From assembly GCF_039531105.1 (NCBI RefSeq), contig NZ_BAAAPK010000001.1:1674001-1738000 (forward strand): a stretch of 64,000 nucleotides of DNA. Reading direction: 5' to 3'. Below the pieces are notes generated by a model. That model was not told the origin of the DNA. It did not search any database and worked only from the letters and a program-made list of their open reading frames with translations. Positions within the stretch are counted from its first letter, which is position 1. Every line of letters begins with the position of its first letter. The translations under genes and the position numbers were made by a program. This document shows, piece after piece, positions 37,409 through 46,134 of this stretch. The stretch is from Microbacterium lacus. Its GTDB lineage: Bacteria > Actinomycetota > Actinomycetes > Actinomycetales > Microbacteriaceae.

Positions 37409-38179
37409 ATGTCAGTCCTCGAGATCCGCGACCTCCACGTGACGGTCGAGACGGATGCCGGAACCACGCCCATCCTCAACGGCGTCACCCTCACGATCCG
37501 CAAGGGCGAGACCCACGCGATCATGGGTCCCAACGGCTCCGGCAAGTCCACGCTGGCGTACACGATCGCCGGCCACCCCAAGTACACCGTCACCTCCGGG
37601 TCGATCACGTTCGACGGTGAGGACGTCCTCGCGATGAGCGTGGACGAGCGCGCCCGCGCGGGACTCTTCCTCGCGATGCAGTACCCCGTCGAGATCCCGG
37701 GCGTGACCGTGACGAACTTCCTCCGCACGGCCAAGACGGCGATCGACGGCGAAGCGCCCGCGATCCGCACCTGGACCAAGGACGTCAAGCAGTCCATGAA
37801 GAACCTGCGCATGGACCCGAAGTTCGCTCAGCGCAACGTGAACGAGGGGTTCTCCGGCGGCGAGAAGAAGCGCCACGAGATCCTGCAGCTCGAGCTGCTG
37901 CAGCCGCAGATCGCCGTCCTCGACGAGACGGACTCGGGTCTGGACGTGGACGCGCTCAAGATCGTCTCCGAGGGCGTCAACCGGGCCAAGGAGAGCACCG
38001 ACCTCGGTGTCCTGCTCATCACGCACTACACGCGCATCCTCCGCTACATCCGCCCGGACTTCGTCCACGTCATGGTCGCCGGCCGCATCGTCGAGGAGGG
38101 CGGCTCCGAGCTCGCCGACCGCCTGGAGGACGAGGGCTACGACCGCTTCATCGAGCCCGTCCTCGAGGGTGAAGCGTAG
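37409..38179 (+). CDS. sufC: Fe-S cluster assembly ATPase SufC
   Basis: ABC-type ATPase that drives the SufBCD scaffold. The 256-residue product has Walker A GPNGSGKST, signature NEGFSGGEKKRHEILQ, Walker B AVLDETDSGLDVDALKIV, and the switch histidine in LLITHYTRIL. ATG 37409 follows GAAGGAAG. It is 14 bp downstream of the Rieske gene. Its TAG stop is the first part of the -10 of the next gene. Confidence 0.97.
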   Translation: MSVLEIRDLHVTVETDAGTTPILNGVTLTIRKGETHAIMGPNGSGKSTLAYTIAGHPKYTVTSGSITFDGEDVLAMSVDERARAGLFLAMQYPVEIPGVTVTNFLRTAKTAIDGEAPAIRTWTKDVKQSMKNLRMDPKFAQRNVNEGFSGGEKKRHEILQLELLQPQIAVLDETDSGLDVDALKIVSEGVNRAKESTDLGVLLITHYTRILRYIRPDFVHVMVAGRIVEEGGSELADRLEDEGYDRFIEPVLEGEA

Positions 38180-38182
38180 GCT
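38177..38182 (+). promoter_or_regulatory. Internal -10 TAGGCT of sufT, overlapping the sufC stop
   Basis: TAGGCT includes the sufC stop codon and ends 6 nt before ATG 38189, so sufT may have its own leaderless transcript in addition to operon readthrough. Confidence 0.5.
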
Positions 38183-38188
38183 TCGAGC

Positions 38189-38518
38189 ATGACCGCGACG
38201 CTCGCACCCGAGAAGTACGACGAGGTCCAGGAAGCCCTCAAGGACGTCATGGACCCCGAGCTGGGGATCAACGTCGTCGACCTGGGGCTCATCTACGACC
38301 TGAGCTGGGATGACGAGAACGATGCCCTTGTCATCCACATGACGCTCACGAGTGCCGGATGCCCCCTCACCGACGTTCTCGAGGAGCAGACCGCGCAGGC
38401 CCTGGACGAGGTCGTGGAGCGATTCCGCATCAATTGGGTGTGGATGCCGCCGTGGGGTCCTGAGCGCATCACCGACGACGGGCGCGACATGATGCGTGCG
38501 CTCGGATTCGCCATCTGA
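38189..38518 (+). CDS. sufT: SufT/MIP18-family metal-sulfur cluster assembly factor (DUF59)
   Basis: A 109-residue DUF59 protein; members assist Fe-S cluster maturation or transfer. It shows the family blocks VMDPELGINVVDLGLIYDL, the conserved cysteine in LTSAGCPLTDVL, and a C-terminal WVWMPPWGPERITDDGR. It is the last suf gene here; the cysteine desulfurase sufS and the sufU gene that often sit between sufC and sufT in other actinobacteria are missing. Confidence 0.92.
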   Translation: MTATLAPEKYDEVQEALKDVMDPELGINVVDLGLIYDLSWDDENDALVIHMTLTSAGCPLTDVLEEQTAQALDEVVERFRINWVWMPPWGPERITDDGRDMMRALGFAI

Positions 38519-38563
38519 GTGTCGGTTTCTGACACGCCATCGGGCCGTCCGCGCTGTGCTCGG

Positions 38564-38569
38564 TAGGCT
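38564..38569 (+). promoter_or_regulatory. -10 element TAGGCT of the aminotransferase gene
   Basis: TAGGCT ends 7 nt before GTG 38577. The intervening CGGAGGA could also act as a ribosome-binding site, but it lies too close, so a leaderless start is preferred. Confidence 0.5.
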
Positions 38570-38576
38570 CGGAGGA

Positions 38577-39737
38577 GTGAGCGTCACCCCCCTCCAGGCC
38601 CTTCCCCTCGACGAGCTGAGGCAGCGGTCCAGCACGAAATGGCGGAAGTATCCCGCCGATGTGCTGCCGCTCTTCGTGGCCGAACTGGACTACGAGCTGG
38701 CACCGGAGATCACGCGCGTCCTCGCGGAGGCCGTTCGACGCGGCGACACCGGATACACGCCGCCGGACCCCGGCATCCGCGAAGCCTTCGTGGAGTTCTC
38801 CCGCCGCCGGTTCGGCTGGAAGGTCGACCCGGACCACGTGTTCTGGACAGGCGATGTGATGATGGGCGTCGTCGAGATCCTGCGGAGGGTCATCGCGCCG
38901 GGGGAGCGCGTCGTCGTGATGACGCCGGTCTACCCGCCCTTCTTCGATACGGTCGAGGAAGCAGGCGGTGTCGTCGAACGCGTACCCCTCGAGCGTGTCG
39001 ACGGCGGCTGGCGGATCGATCTGCCCGGCATCCGCAGCGCTCTGCAGAACGGCGCGCGCGCGGTGCTTCTGTGCAATCCGCACAACCCCACCGGCACCGT
39101 GCACTCCCGAGAGAGCCTGTCGGCCCTCGCGGCCCTCGCGGCGGAATTCGGCGCCGTCGTCGTCAGCGACGAGATCCACGGGCCGCTCGCGCACGACGGG
39201 CACACGTTCGTGCCGTTCCTGGACGCCTCGCCGACCGCCACCGAGGTCGGGTACGCCGTGACGAGCGCGAGCAAGACGTACAACCTCGCGGGCCTCAAGT
39301 GCGCCGTGATGGTCGCCGGCGCGGAACCGCAGGCGCGCACGTTGCGCGCGCTGCCCGCCGAAGTCGAGTGGCGGACGGGCCTCTTCGGGGCGCTCGCGAA
39401 CGTCGCCGCCTACGCGCCCGAGAGCGACGCGTGGCTCGACGCACTGCTCGCGGCGCTCGGGCAGAATCGGGCGCTGCTGGTCGACCTGCTCGCGGAGCAT
39501 CTTCCGCTCGCACGTTTCGACGCTCCGGATGCCGGGTTCCTCGCGTGGGTGGACGTGTCGGCGTACGGGTGGGGCGAGAACCCGTCTCCGCACATCCGCC
39601 GTCAGGCGAAGGTGGCGCTGCACCACGGCCCGCTCTTCGGGGCCGAGGGCGCGGGTCACGTGCGCATCAACTTCGGATGCTCGCCCGACGTGTTGACGGA
39701 GGCTGTCCGCCGCGTCGCCGGGATCGTGCCGGCGTGA
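38577..39737 (+). CDS. MalY/PatB-type PLP aminotransferase (cystathionine beta-lyase-like)
   Basis: A 386-residue fold-type I PLP enzyme of the MalY/PatB subgroup, whose known members cleave C-S bonds of cystathionine or cysteine conjugates. It shows LPLFVAELDYELAPEI, GYTPPDPGIREAFVEF, LLCNPHNPTGTVH, SDEIHGPLAHDGH and the PLP lysine in TSASKTYNLAGLKCA. The start is GTG 38577, set by the -10 seven bases upstream. It lies next to sufT and overlaps an MFS exporter gene by 4 bp. Substrate is not known; sulfur release for the suf system is only a speculation. Confidence 0.9.
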   Translation: MSVTPLQALPLDELRQRSSTKWRKYPADVLPLFVAELDYELAPEITRVLAEAVRRGDTGYTPPDPGIREAFVEFSRRRFGWKVDPDHVFWTGDVMMGVVEILRRVIAPGERVVVMTPVYPPFFDTVEEAGGVVERVPLERVDGGWRIDLPGIRSALQNGARAVLLCNPHNPTGTVHSRESLSALAALAAEFGAVVVSDEIHGPLAHDGHTFVPFLDASPTATEVGYAVTSASKTYNLAGLKCAVMVAGAEPQARTLRALPAEVEWRTGLFGALANVAAYAPESDAWLDALLAALGQNRALLVDLLAEHLPLARFDAPDAGFLAWVDVSAYGWGENPSPHIRRQAKVALHHGPLFGAEGAGHVRINFGCSPDVLTEAVRRVAGIVPA

Positions 39738-41107
39738 GCCGGGTGCACCCGCGAACCGACGCGAGCATCTGGTCGCCCGAATACGTCTGGGTCACGATCG
39801 GCGCCGTCGCGCTCATCTTCCTCGCGGCGATGCAGGCGCTGGCCGTCACGACGGTCATGCCCGTCGTGAGCGCCGATCTGGACGGAGACGCCCTGTATGC
39901 CGTCGCCTTCGCGGGCACCCTCGCGACGAGCGTGATCGGGATGGTGGCGGCGGGGGCATGGAGCGATCGGTCGGGGCCGCGCGGACCGCTGTACGTGTCC
40001 GTCGCGCTGTTCGTGATCGGGCTCGTGATCGCAGGGCTCGCGACGACGATGCCGATGCTCGTCGTGGGACGCCTCGTTCAGGGTCTCGGGACAGGTGGAC
40101 AGACCGTCGCGCTGTACGTCGTCGTGGCGCGTGTGTATCCGCCCGCGACGCACGGCCGGGTTTTCGCCGCGTTCTCCGCCGCCTGGGTCGTCCCCTCCCT
40201 CATCGGACCGTTCCTCGCGGGCGCGGTGGCCGAGTACCTGCACTGGCGGTGGGTCTTCCTCGGCGTCGCGGTCCTGACCGCCGTCGCTTTCGCGATGGTG
40301 GCACTGCGCCTGCATCACACCCCGTTGCACACCGACGAGCCGTCCGAGGGGGGCAGGCGTGCCGTCGCCGCGCGGCTGGCATGTGCCGTCGCGCTGGCGC
40401 TCGGGGCGCTCGGTCTGAGCCTGGCGGGCGAGGCCGCTGGATGGGCGCCGGGCGTGGTCGCGGCATCCGTCGTCGTGATCGCCCTCGCCGCCCGCCCGCT
40501 CCTGCCGCGGCGGACGCTGCTGTCGGGGCGAGGTCTGCCGAGCGTGATCCTCATGCGCGGCCTGATCGCGGGGGCGCTCTTCGGCGCGGAGATCTACGTG
40601 CCGTACCTCCTCATCGCCGACTACGACTTCTCACCGACCTGGGCGGGGCTCGGGCTCACCGCGGCGGCGCTCCTCTGGGCGGCTTCCGCCTATGTGCAGG
40701 GCCGCTTCGGAGACCGCATCGGCAACCGCCGCATCACCCTGATCGGGACGACGCTGCTGCTGTCTGCGGTGCTCAGCGCGGCGGCGACGGCGGCCTGGCA
40801 CCTGAGCCCCGTCGTCCTGATCGCGGGATGGGCTCTCGCCGGTGCCGGCATGGGGCTCATGTACCCCCGGCTGACGGTGCTCACGCTCGCGTACTCGACG
40901 CCGCAGAACCAGGGTTTCAACTCCTCGGCGCTGTCGATCTCGGACGCGATCGGCGCGTCGGCGGCGATCGCCGCGATGGGACTCACGTTCGTCGCGCTGG
41001 CGGGGACGTCGGCGGCCTTCCCGGCGGTGTTCGCCGTCGCCGCGGCGCTGGCCCTGGCCGGACTGATCCCGGGCCTGCGGCTGGGACACGCGAGCGAGCG
41101 ACGCTGA
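39734..41107 (+). CDS. MFS transporter
   Basis: A 457-residue major facilitator with 12-14 hydrophobic segments. It has a membrane segment with ALAVTTVMPVVSADLDGDALY near the N-terminus (split here as a DHA-type feature), GAWSDRSGPRGPL, and GRLVQGLGTGGQTVALYVVVARVYP, consistent with a drug/proton antiporter. GTG 39734 overlaps the aminotransferase stop (GTGA), so the two are coupled; the pair may make or detoxify and then export a sulfur or amino-acid compound. Substrate unknown. Confidence 0.88.
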   Translation: MSRVHPRTDASIWSPEYVWVTIGAVALIFLAAMQALAVTTVMPVVSADLDGDALYAVAFAGTLATSVIGMVAAGAWSDRSGPRGPLYVSVALFVIGLVIAGLATTMPMLVVGRLVQGLGTGGQTVALYVVVARVYPPATHGRVFAAFSAAWVVPSLIGPFLAGAVAEYLHWRWVFLGVAVLTAVAFAMVALRLHHTPLHTDEPSEGGRRAVAARLACAVALALGALGLSLAGEAAGWAPGVVAASVVVIALAARPLLPRRTLLSGRGLPSVILMRGLIAGALFGAEIYVPYLLIADYDFSPTWAGLGLTAAALLWAASAYVQGRFGDRIGNRRITLIGTTLLLSAVLSAAATAAWHLSPVVLIAGWALAGAGMGLMYPRLTVLTLAYSTPQNQGFNSSALSISDAIGASAAIAAMGLTFVALAGTSAAFPAVFAVAAALALAGLIPGLRLGHASERR

Positions 41108-41111
41108 CCGA

Positions 41112-42029
41112 TCAGTTCTCGGCGCGGCCGTCGCGCCAGTAGCCCATGAATGCCACGGCGCGCCGGTCCACACCGTGCTCGGCGACCAGGTGTCGGCGGA
41201 GGGCTTTGATCGCGCCGGATTCGCCCGCGAGCCACGCGTAGAGCGGCGCACGCTTGAGCGCGGCCCCGCCTTTCGCCGTGCGCGGGACCTCCCACAGGAT
41301 GCCGGCGTCGATGTCCACCTCTTCCACGGGGGTGGCCGCCCCGGCGGGGACGAGCGCGTCCGCGACGGTCTCCACGGCGGGGATCAGGTGCGAGTGCCTG
41401 TCGCGGTCTTCGCGGGCGTGCACGTGGTAGACGAAGCCGGGATGCACCGGCAGGTAGTCCGCATCCCGCTCGTGCGGCAACTCCATCACCACGACTCCGG
41501 TCGCCGTGCGAGGGAGCTGCTCGAGGATGACGGCGATCGCCGGCGCCGCCGTCTCGTCTCCGGCCAGGAGCAGCGTGTCCACGTGTGCGGGCGGTACGAA
41601 ATCGATCCCGTAGCTCACCCCCGTGTGCGCGGTGGTCGGCGCGAAGATCAGCACCTCGTCGCCGACGGACGCCGAGGCGATCCAGGCGGATGCCGGACCA
41701 CGGACGTCGTGCGCGACCATGTCGATCTCGACCTGGGCCTCCTCCCGGCGCACGCGCCGGGTCGTGTAGGTGCGGAACGGCGGCCGGGCATCCTCCGGGA
41801 GGTCGCGCCAGCGCAAGTACCAGTCCTCACCCAGCGGCATCGCGGCCAGCGGAGCGGCGACGGTGGGGAAGACGACCTTCACGCGCTGGTCGAAGCCCGG
41901 GTCACCGTACTCGGCCAGGTCCGGACCGGTGAAGGTGAACCGGCGGAAGCTCGGCGTGAGGTCGGTGACGGCGGTCACCGTGGCGTGGAAGAAGCGATTC
42001 GTGACCGGGGGAGCGGCGACGGCTGTCAT
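41112..42029 (-). CDS. Siderophore-interacting protein (FAD/NAD(P)H ferric reductase)
   Basis: Cytosolic flavoprotein that reduces ferric siderophores to release iron. The 305-residue product has a flavin-binding domain (TPSFRRFTFTGPDLAEYG; RTYTTRRVRREEAQVEIDMV, with the RxYT motif) and the C-terminal SIP domain (LLLAGDETAAPAIAVILEQL; ESGAIKALRRHLV). It is the last gene of the iron-uptake operon, 33 bp after the ATPase gene. Confidence 0.93.
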   Translation of the reverse strand: MTAVAAPPVTNRFFHATVTAVTDLTPSFRRFTFTGPDLAEYGDPGFDQRVKVVFPTVAAPLAAMPLGEDWYLRWRDLPEDARPPFRTYTTRRVRREEAQVEIDMVAHDVRGPASAWIASASVGDEVLIFAPTTAHTGVSYGIDFVPPAHVDTLLLAGDETAAPAIAVILEQLPRTATGVVVMELPHERDADYLPVHPGFVYHVHAREDRDRHSHLIPAVETVADALVPAGAATPVEEVDIDAGILWEVPRTAKGGAALKRAPLYAWLAGESGAIKALRRHLVAEHGVDRRAVAFMGYWRDGRAEN

Positions 42030-42062
42030 GGGTTCCTCGTTCGTCGAGAGCGTTCGGCGGGG

Positions 42063-42872
42063 TCAGGCGGGGCTGATCACGTGATGGCGGCCGCGGGGGA
42101 GCACCATCGGCGTTCCGGAGACGGGGTCGGGCACCACGAGCGCCTCGAGCTCGAACACGTCGCGGATGAGTTCGCTCGTAAGCACCTCGGCCGGCCGCCC
42201 GCCGGTGACCACGCGTCCGTCGCGGAGGGCGAAGAGATGATCCGCGTAGCGCGCGGCGAGGTTGATGTCGTGCAGGACCATCACGATGGTCGTTCCCTGC
42301 TCGCGATTGAGGTCGGTCAGCAGGTCCAGCACCTCGATCTGGTGGGTCAGGTCGAGGAACGTCGTCGGTTCATCCAGCAGCAGGATGTCCGTCTCCTGCG
42401 CGAGCGCCATCGCGATCCACACCCGCTGACGCTGGCCGCCGGAGAGTTCGTCCACCGAGCGGTCGGCGAATTCCGTGATCCCGGTGGCGGCCAGCGACCG
42501 GGCGACGACGTCGTAGTCGTGGGCGGTGAAACGGGCGAGCATCCGCTGGTGCGGGTGCCGGCCGCGGCCCACGAGATCGGCCACGGCGATCCCCTCCGGC
42601 GCGACGGGGCTCTGCGGCAGAAGACCGAGCGTACGGGCGATCTCCTTCGTCGGCCGGCCGTGCAGTGCCTTGCCGTCCAGGATCACCTGGCCCGAGCGGG
42701 GACTGATCAGCCGGGCCAGCGCACGCAGCAGCGTGGACTTGCCGCATCCGTTCGCGCCGACGATCGCGGTGATCGCACCGGAGGGGATCGTCAGATCCAG
42801 TCCGTCGACGATCACCCGGTCGCCGTAGGCGAGGGAGAGGGACTCGGCGGAAAGCCGATGCGGTTCGGTCAT
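42063..42872 (-). CDS. Iron-siderophore ABC transporter ATP-binding protein
   Basis: ATPase of the FecE/FepC type energising siderophore import. The 269-residue product has Walker A VGANGCGKST, signature DELSGGQRQRVWIAMAL, Walker B ILLLDEPTTFLD and the switch histidine in VMVLHDINLA. Its ATG overlaps the stop of the upstream permease gene (ATGA), so translation is coupled. Confidence 0.95.
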   Translation of the reverse strand: MTEPHRLSAESLSLAYGDRVIVDGLDLTIPSGAITAIVGANGCGKSTLLRALARLISPRSGQVILDGKALHGRPTKEIARTLGLLPQSPVAPEGIAVADLVGRGRHPHQRMLARFTAHDYDVVARSLAATGITEFADRSVDELSGGQRQRVWIAMALAQETDILLLDEPTTFLDLTHQIEVLDLLTDLNREQGTTIVMVLHDINLAARYADHLFALRDGRVVTGGRPAEVLTSELIRDVFELEALVVPDPVSGTPMVLPRGRHHVISPA

Positions 42873-43894
42873 ATCGACGCTCCCGAGCGGTTGATGCGGA
42901 TGAGCAGGAAGACCAGGTAGGGCGCGCCCAGGACGCCGGTGATCACCCCGACCGGGTACCGGTTCTCGAAGGCGAACTGACCGATCAGGTCGGCGAGCAG
43001 CACGAGAAGCGCTCCGACGAATCCTGCGGGGAGGAGAAGGGAGCCGCCCGAGCCGACGACGCGCGCCGCGATGGGACCGGCCATGAATGCGACGAACGCG
43101 ATCGGTCCCGTCGCCGCCGTCGCGAACGCGAGGAGCGCGACGGCGCCGATGATCAGCAGGACCCGGGTCCGCGTCACCTCGACGCCGAGACTCGCTGCCG
43201 AGTCATCGCCCAGGCGCAGCATCCCGAGCCCGCGTCCCTGCGTGAGCAGGAGGGGGACCAGGACGGCGGTCGCGATCGCGAGCGGCAGGACGGCCTGCCA
43301 CGTCGCGCCGTTGAGACTCCCGGTGAGCCACTGCATCGCCGTCTGCAGGTCCCAGGCGGCCGCGCGGGAGAGGACATACGTGATCGCGCTGTCCAGCATC
43401 GCCGCCACACCGATCCCGATGAGGATCAGGCGGGCGCCGGCGAATCCGCCGCGATGGGAGAGCAGGTAGATCACCGCGGCGGTGACCAGGGCTCCGGCGA
43501 GGGCGAGGAAGGACACCGCCGTCTCGTTCAGCGACAGCACGATGATCCCGTACACGGCCGCAAGGCTCGCCCCGGAGCTGATCCCGATGATGTCGGGGGA
43601 GGCGAGCGGATTGCGCAGCAGCGTCTGGAACGTCGTTCCCGCGATGCCGAACGCGAAGCCCGCGAGGATCGCCATCGTCGCGCGTGGCAGGCGCAGTTCG
43701 CCCACCGTGAAGGACGCACCCGGAACCGTCTCGCCGAGCACGACGCGGAAGACCTCGACGGGAGTGTAGAAGGATCGTCCGACCATCAGCGTGAGCGCGA
43801 ACGTCACGACCAGGAGCACGGCGAGGGTGGCGATCACGAACGTGCGGGAGCGGCGGCGGGCACGGATGCCGGCGGCGACGGTGAGCGCGGTCAC
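42869..43894 (-). CDS. Iron-siderophore ABC transporter permease, second copy
   Basis: FecCD-family membrane subunit of 341 residues with about nine to ten hydrophobic segments. Typical are RLPRATMAILAGFAFGIAG, QTLLRNPLASPDIIGISSGA, and the ATPase-contacting TGPIAFVAFMAGPIAARVVG. GTG 43894 overlaps the stop of the other permease gene (GTGA). The two permeases probably form a heterodimer, like FepD and FepG. Confidence 0.94.
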   Translation of the reverse strand: MTALTVAAGIRARRRSRTFVIATLAVLLVVTFALTLMVGRSFYTPVEVFRVVLGETVPGASFTVGELRLPRATMAILAGFAFGIAGTTFQTLLRNPLASPDIIGISSGASLAAVYGIIVLSLNETAVSFLALAGALVTAAVIYLLSHRGGFAGARLILIGIGVAAMLDSAITYVLSRAAAWDLQTAMQWLTGSLNGATWQAVLPLAIATAVLVPLLLTQGRGLGMLRLGDDSAASLGVEVTRTRVLLIIGAVALLAFATAATGPIAFVAFMAGPIAARVVGSGGSLLLPAGFVGALLVLLADLIGQFAFENRYPVGVITGVLGAPYLVFLLIRINRSGASI

Positions 43895-44937
43895 AGCTCG
43901 CGCACCCTCTGCCGACGCACGATCCAGATGAACAGGGGCGCGCCGATGAACGCGGTGATGATGCCGACCTCGATCTCCTCGGGGCGCGCCACGATTCGGC
44001 CGAGGACATCGGCCGCGACCAGGAGCGCGGCGCCTGAGATCGCGGTGAACGGGAGCAGCCAGCGGTGGTCGGTGCCGACCAGAAGCCGGCACATGTGCGG
44101 GATCACGAGTCCGACGAACGCGATGGGACCGGCGACGGCGGTCGCCGCGCCGCACAGGATCACCGCGCCCGCGGCGGCGAGCAGCCGCGTACGGAACACA
44201 TTCTCGCCGAGCCCGGCGGCCAGGTCGTCGCCGAGGGCGAGCGAGTTCATCCCCCTCGCGCACAGCACGCAGATGAGCGCGCCGGCGGCCAGGGCCGGCA
44301 GGACGAGGCCGATCCGGTCCCACGTCGCACCTCCGACACCGCCGATCTGCCAGAAGCGGAACGTCTCCATCGCGTCGACGCGGGGGAGGAGGATCGCGCT
44401 GGTGAGCGACGCGAACGCGGCTGAGATCGCCGCGCCGGCGAGGGTGAGTTTGAGCGGCGTCGCGCCGCCGCGGCCGAGCGACCCGACCGCGTAGACGAAG
44501 ACCGCTGCGGCAGCCGCTCCGATGATCGCGACGACCATGTACGCTACCGGATCCGACATCCCGAAGAAGACGATGCCGAACACCACCGCGAGCGCGGCGC
44601 CGCCGGAGACGCCCAGGATCCCGGGGTCGGCGAGCGGGTTGCGTGTGACGGCCTGCATTCCGGTGCCGGCCATCCCGAGGGCGGCGCCGACGAGCAGGGC
44701 GAGCACCGTGCGGGGGATGCGGGCCTGGACGGCTGCCTGGGCTATGCCGTCCGCGCCGCCGCCCAGCCCCGCGATGAGGTCCGCGAGCGTCACTTCGCGC
44801 ACGCCGAACGCGACGGACAGCGCACACAGCACCGTCAGCACGCCGGCGCCGGCCGCCAGCCACGCGACGCGCACCGCCGCCGGGCGCCGCAGGGAAGCGG
44901 CATCCGGCAGCGGTGTACGCGTCGCGGCGAGGGTCAC
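43891..44937 (-). CDS. Iron-siderophore ABC transporter permease, first copy
   Basis: FecCD-family membrane subunit of 348 residues. It contains RIPRTVLALLVGAALGMAG, QAVTRNPLADPGILGVSGGA and AGPIAFVGLVIPHMCRLLVG, the expected permease and ATPase-contact motifs. GTG 44937 is used; it lies 28 bp after the binding-protein gene. It partners the next permease and the ATPase. Confidence 0.94.
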   Translation of the reverse strand: MTLAATRTPLPDAASLRRPAAVRVAWLAAGAGVLTVLCALSVAFGVREVTLADLIAGLGGGADGIAQAAVQARIPRTVLALLVGAALGMAGTGMQAVTRNPLADPGILGVSGGAALAVVFGIVFFGMSDPVAYMVVAIIGAAAAAVFVYAVGSLGRGGATPLKLTLAGAAISAAFASLTSAILLPRVDAMETFRFWQIGGVGGATWDRIGLVLPALAAGALICVLCARGMNSLALGDDLAAGLGENVFRTRLLAAAGAVILCGAATAVAGPIAFVGLVIPHMCRLLVGTDHRWLLPFTAISGAALLVAADVLGRIVARPEEIEVGIITAFIGAPLFIWIVRRQRVREL

Positions 44938-44965
44938 TCGGACGTTCCGTCGATCGTGCGGCGGA

Positions 44966-46018
44966 TCAGCGCAGCGCGCCGGCGAGCAGCGCGAAGTACT
45001 CGTCGATTCCCCAGCCGATCGAGAGCGGCGAGGGGTTGGCCGATGCCGCGAGCGGAGTCGAGTTCTCGAGCACCGCGATGCGCCCTTCGGCGATGGCGGG
45101 GATCTGCGAGAGCAGGGGGTCGGCCTGCAGCTGCTCGATGATCGCGCCGTCGGGATCGCCGTACGTGACGAACACGTCGACGTCCGAGAACCGGTCGGCC
45201 TGCTCGGCGCTCACGGTCACGTAGAACAGGTCGGTCCCCGCCGACTCCTCGGTCACGATCTCGGGCTCGGGCAGACCGAGGCTCGCCAGGAACCCGGGAC
45301 GGGTGTCCAGGCTGGTGTAGAAGCCGACCTGGCTGAGGTCGGACGGATCGAGATAGGAGAAGAGCACCTTCCCGTCGGCGAGTTCGGCGTTCGCGTCCAG
45401 CGCGGTCTGCACCTGCGCCTCGAGGTCCTCGATCAGCGCGTCGCCTTCCTCGGAGAGCCCGATCGCGGCGGAGTTCATGCGGATCATGTCCTGGTAGGAC
45501 GTTCCCCACGCGACCTCGGGGTACGCCACGACGGGCGCGATCTTGGAGAGCGTGTCGTACTCCTCCTGTGTCAGGCCCGAGTACGAGGCGAGGATGACGT
45601 CGGGCTCGGTGTCGGCCACGGCCTCGAAATCGATCCCGTCCGTCTCGTCGAACAGGACGGGGGTCTCGGCACCGAGCTCGGTCAGCTGGTCCTCCACCCA
45701 CGGGAGCACGCCGTCGCCGTCGTCGTCGCCCCATGTCGCCTTGCTCATGCCGACCGGGACCACGCCGAGCGCGAGCGGCACCTCGTGGTTCCCCCACGCG
45801 ACGGCGGCGACACGCTCGGGCTGCGACTCGATCGTGGTCTGCCCGAACGCGTGCTCGATCGTGACGGGGAACGCGCCGTCCTCTGCCGCCGCGGTTCCTC
45901 CGGCGGAGGATCCGCTCGTGTCGGACGCGCAGCCGGTGACCAGCAGAACGGTGGCGGCGGTGAGGATCGTCGCGGCGGCGACCTTGGCGGATGACGGGGC
46001 GATGCGGGTGCGAGGCAC
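44966..46018 (-). CDS. Iron-siderophore ABC transporter substrate-binding lipoprotein
   Basis: Membrane-anchored binding protein that captures ferric siderophores. The 350-residue product starts at GTG 46018 behind CCGGAG, has a signal peptide ending in the lipobox LVTGC (Cys about 30), a Gly/Ser/Ala linker, and the TroA-like fold (ERVAAVAWGNHEVPLALGV, EPDVILASYSGLTQEEYDTL). It is the first gene of the operon; an iron box lies about 50 bp upstream. No siderophore synthesis genes are in the window, so it may take up siderophores of other organisms. Confidence 0.94.
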   Translation of the reverse strand: MPRTRIAPSSAKVAAATILTAATVLLVTGCASDTSGSSAGGTAAAEDGAFPVTIEHAFGQTTIESQPERVAAVAWGNHEVPLALGVVPVGMSKATWGDDDGDGVLPWVEDQLTELGAETPVLFDETDGIDFEAVADTEPDVILASYSGLTQEEYDTLSKIAPVVAYPEVAWGTSYQDMIRMNSAAIGLSEEGDALIEDLEAQVQTALDANAELADGKVLFSYLDPSDLSQVGFYTSLDTRPGFLASLGLPEPEIVTEESAGTDLFYVTVSAEQADRFSDVDVFVTYGDPDGAIIEQLQADPLLSQIPAIAEGRIAVLENSTPLAASANPSPLSIGWGIDEYFALLAGALR

Positions 46019-46067
46019 GGGGTACTCCGGATGAGTCGGGTGTCGGCAGGGTGTGGTGCAAGACTTG

Positions 46068-46086
46068 TTAGGTAAGCCTTACATTA
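46068..46086. promoter_or_regulatory. IdeR/DtxR-like iron box of the siderophore uptake operon
   Basis: The 19-bp site TTAGGTAAGCCTTACATTA has a perfect GTAAG-C-CTTAC core and resembles the DtxR/IdeR consensus TTAGGTTAGGCTAACCTAA. It lies 50 bp upstream of the binding-protein start, where a repressor would block transcription when iron is plentiful. Confidence 0.75.
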
Positions 46087-46134
46087 CCCAGCACATTACC
46101 GAACCGGACCCCGGAACCCGAATCCGCCCGCGGA

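Noticed and set aside
38577-39737. The PLP enzyme next to sufT as the missing SufS
   Set aside because: Its motifs (SASKTYNLAGLKCA, DEIHGPL) are MalY/PatB type; SufS motifs are absent.
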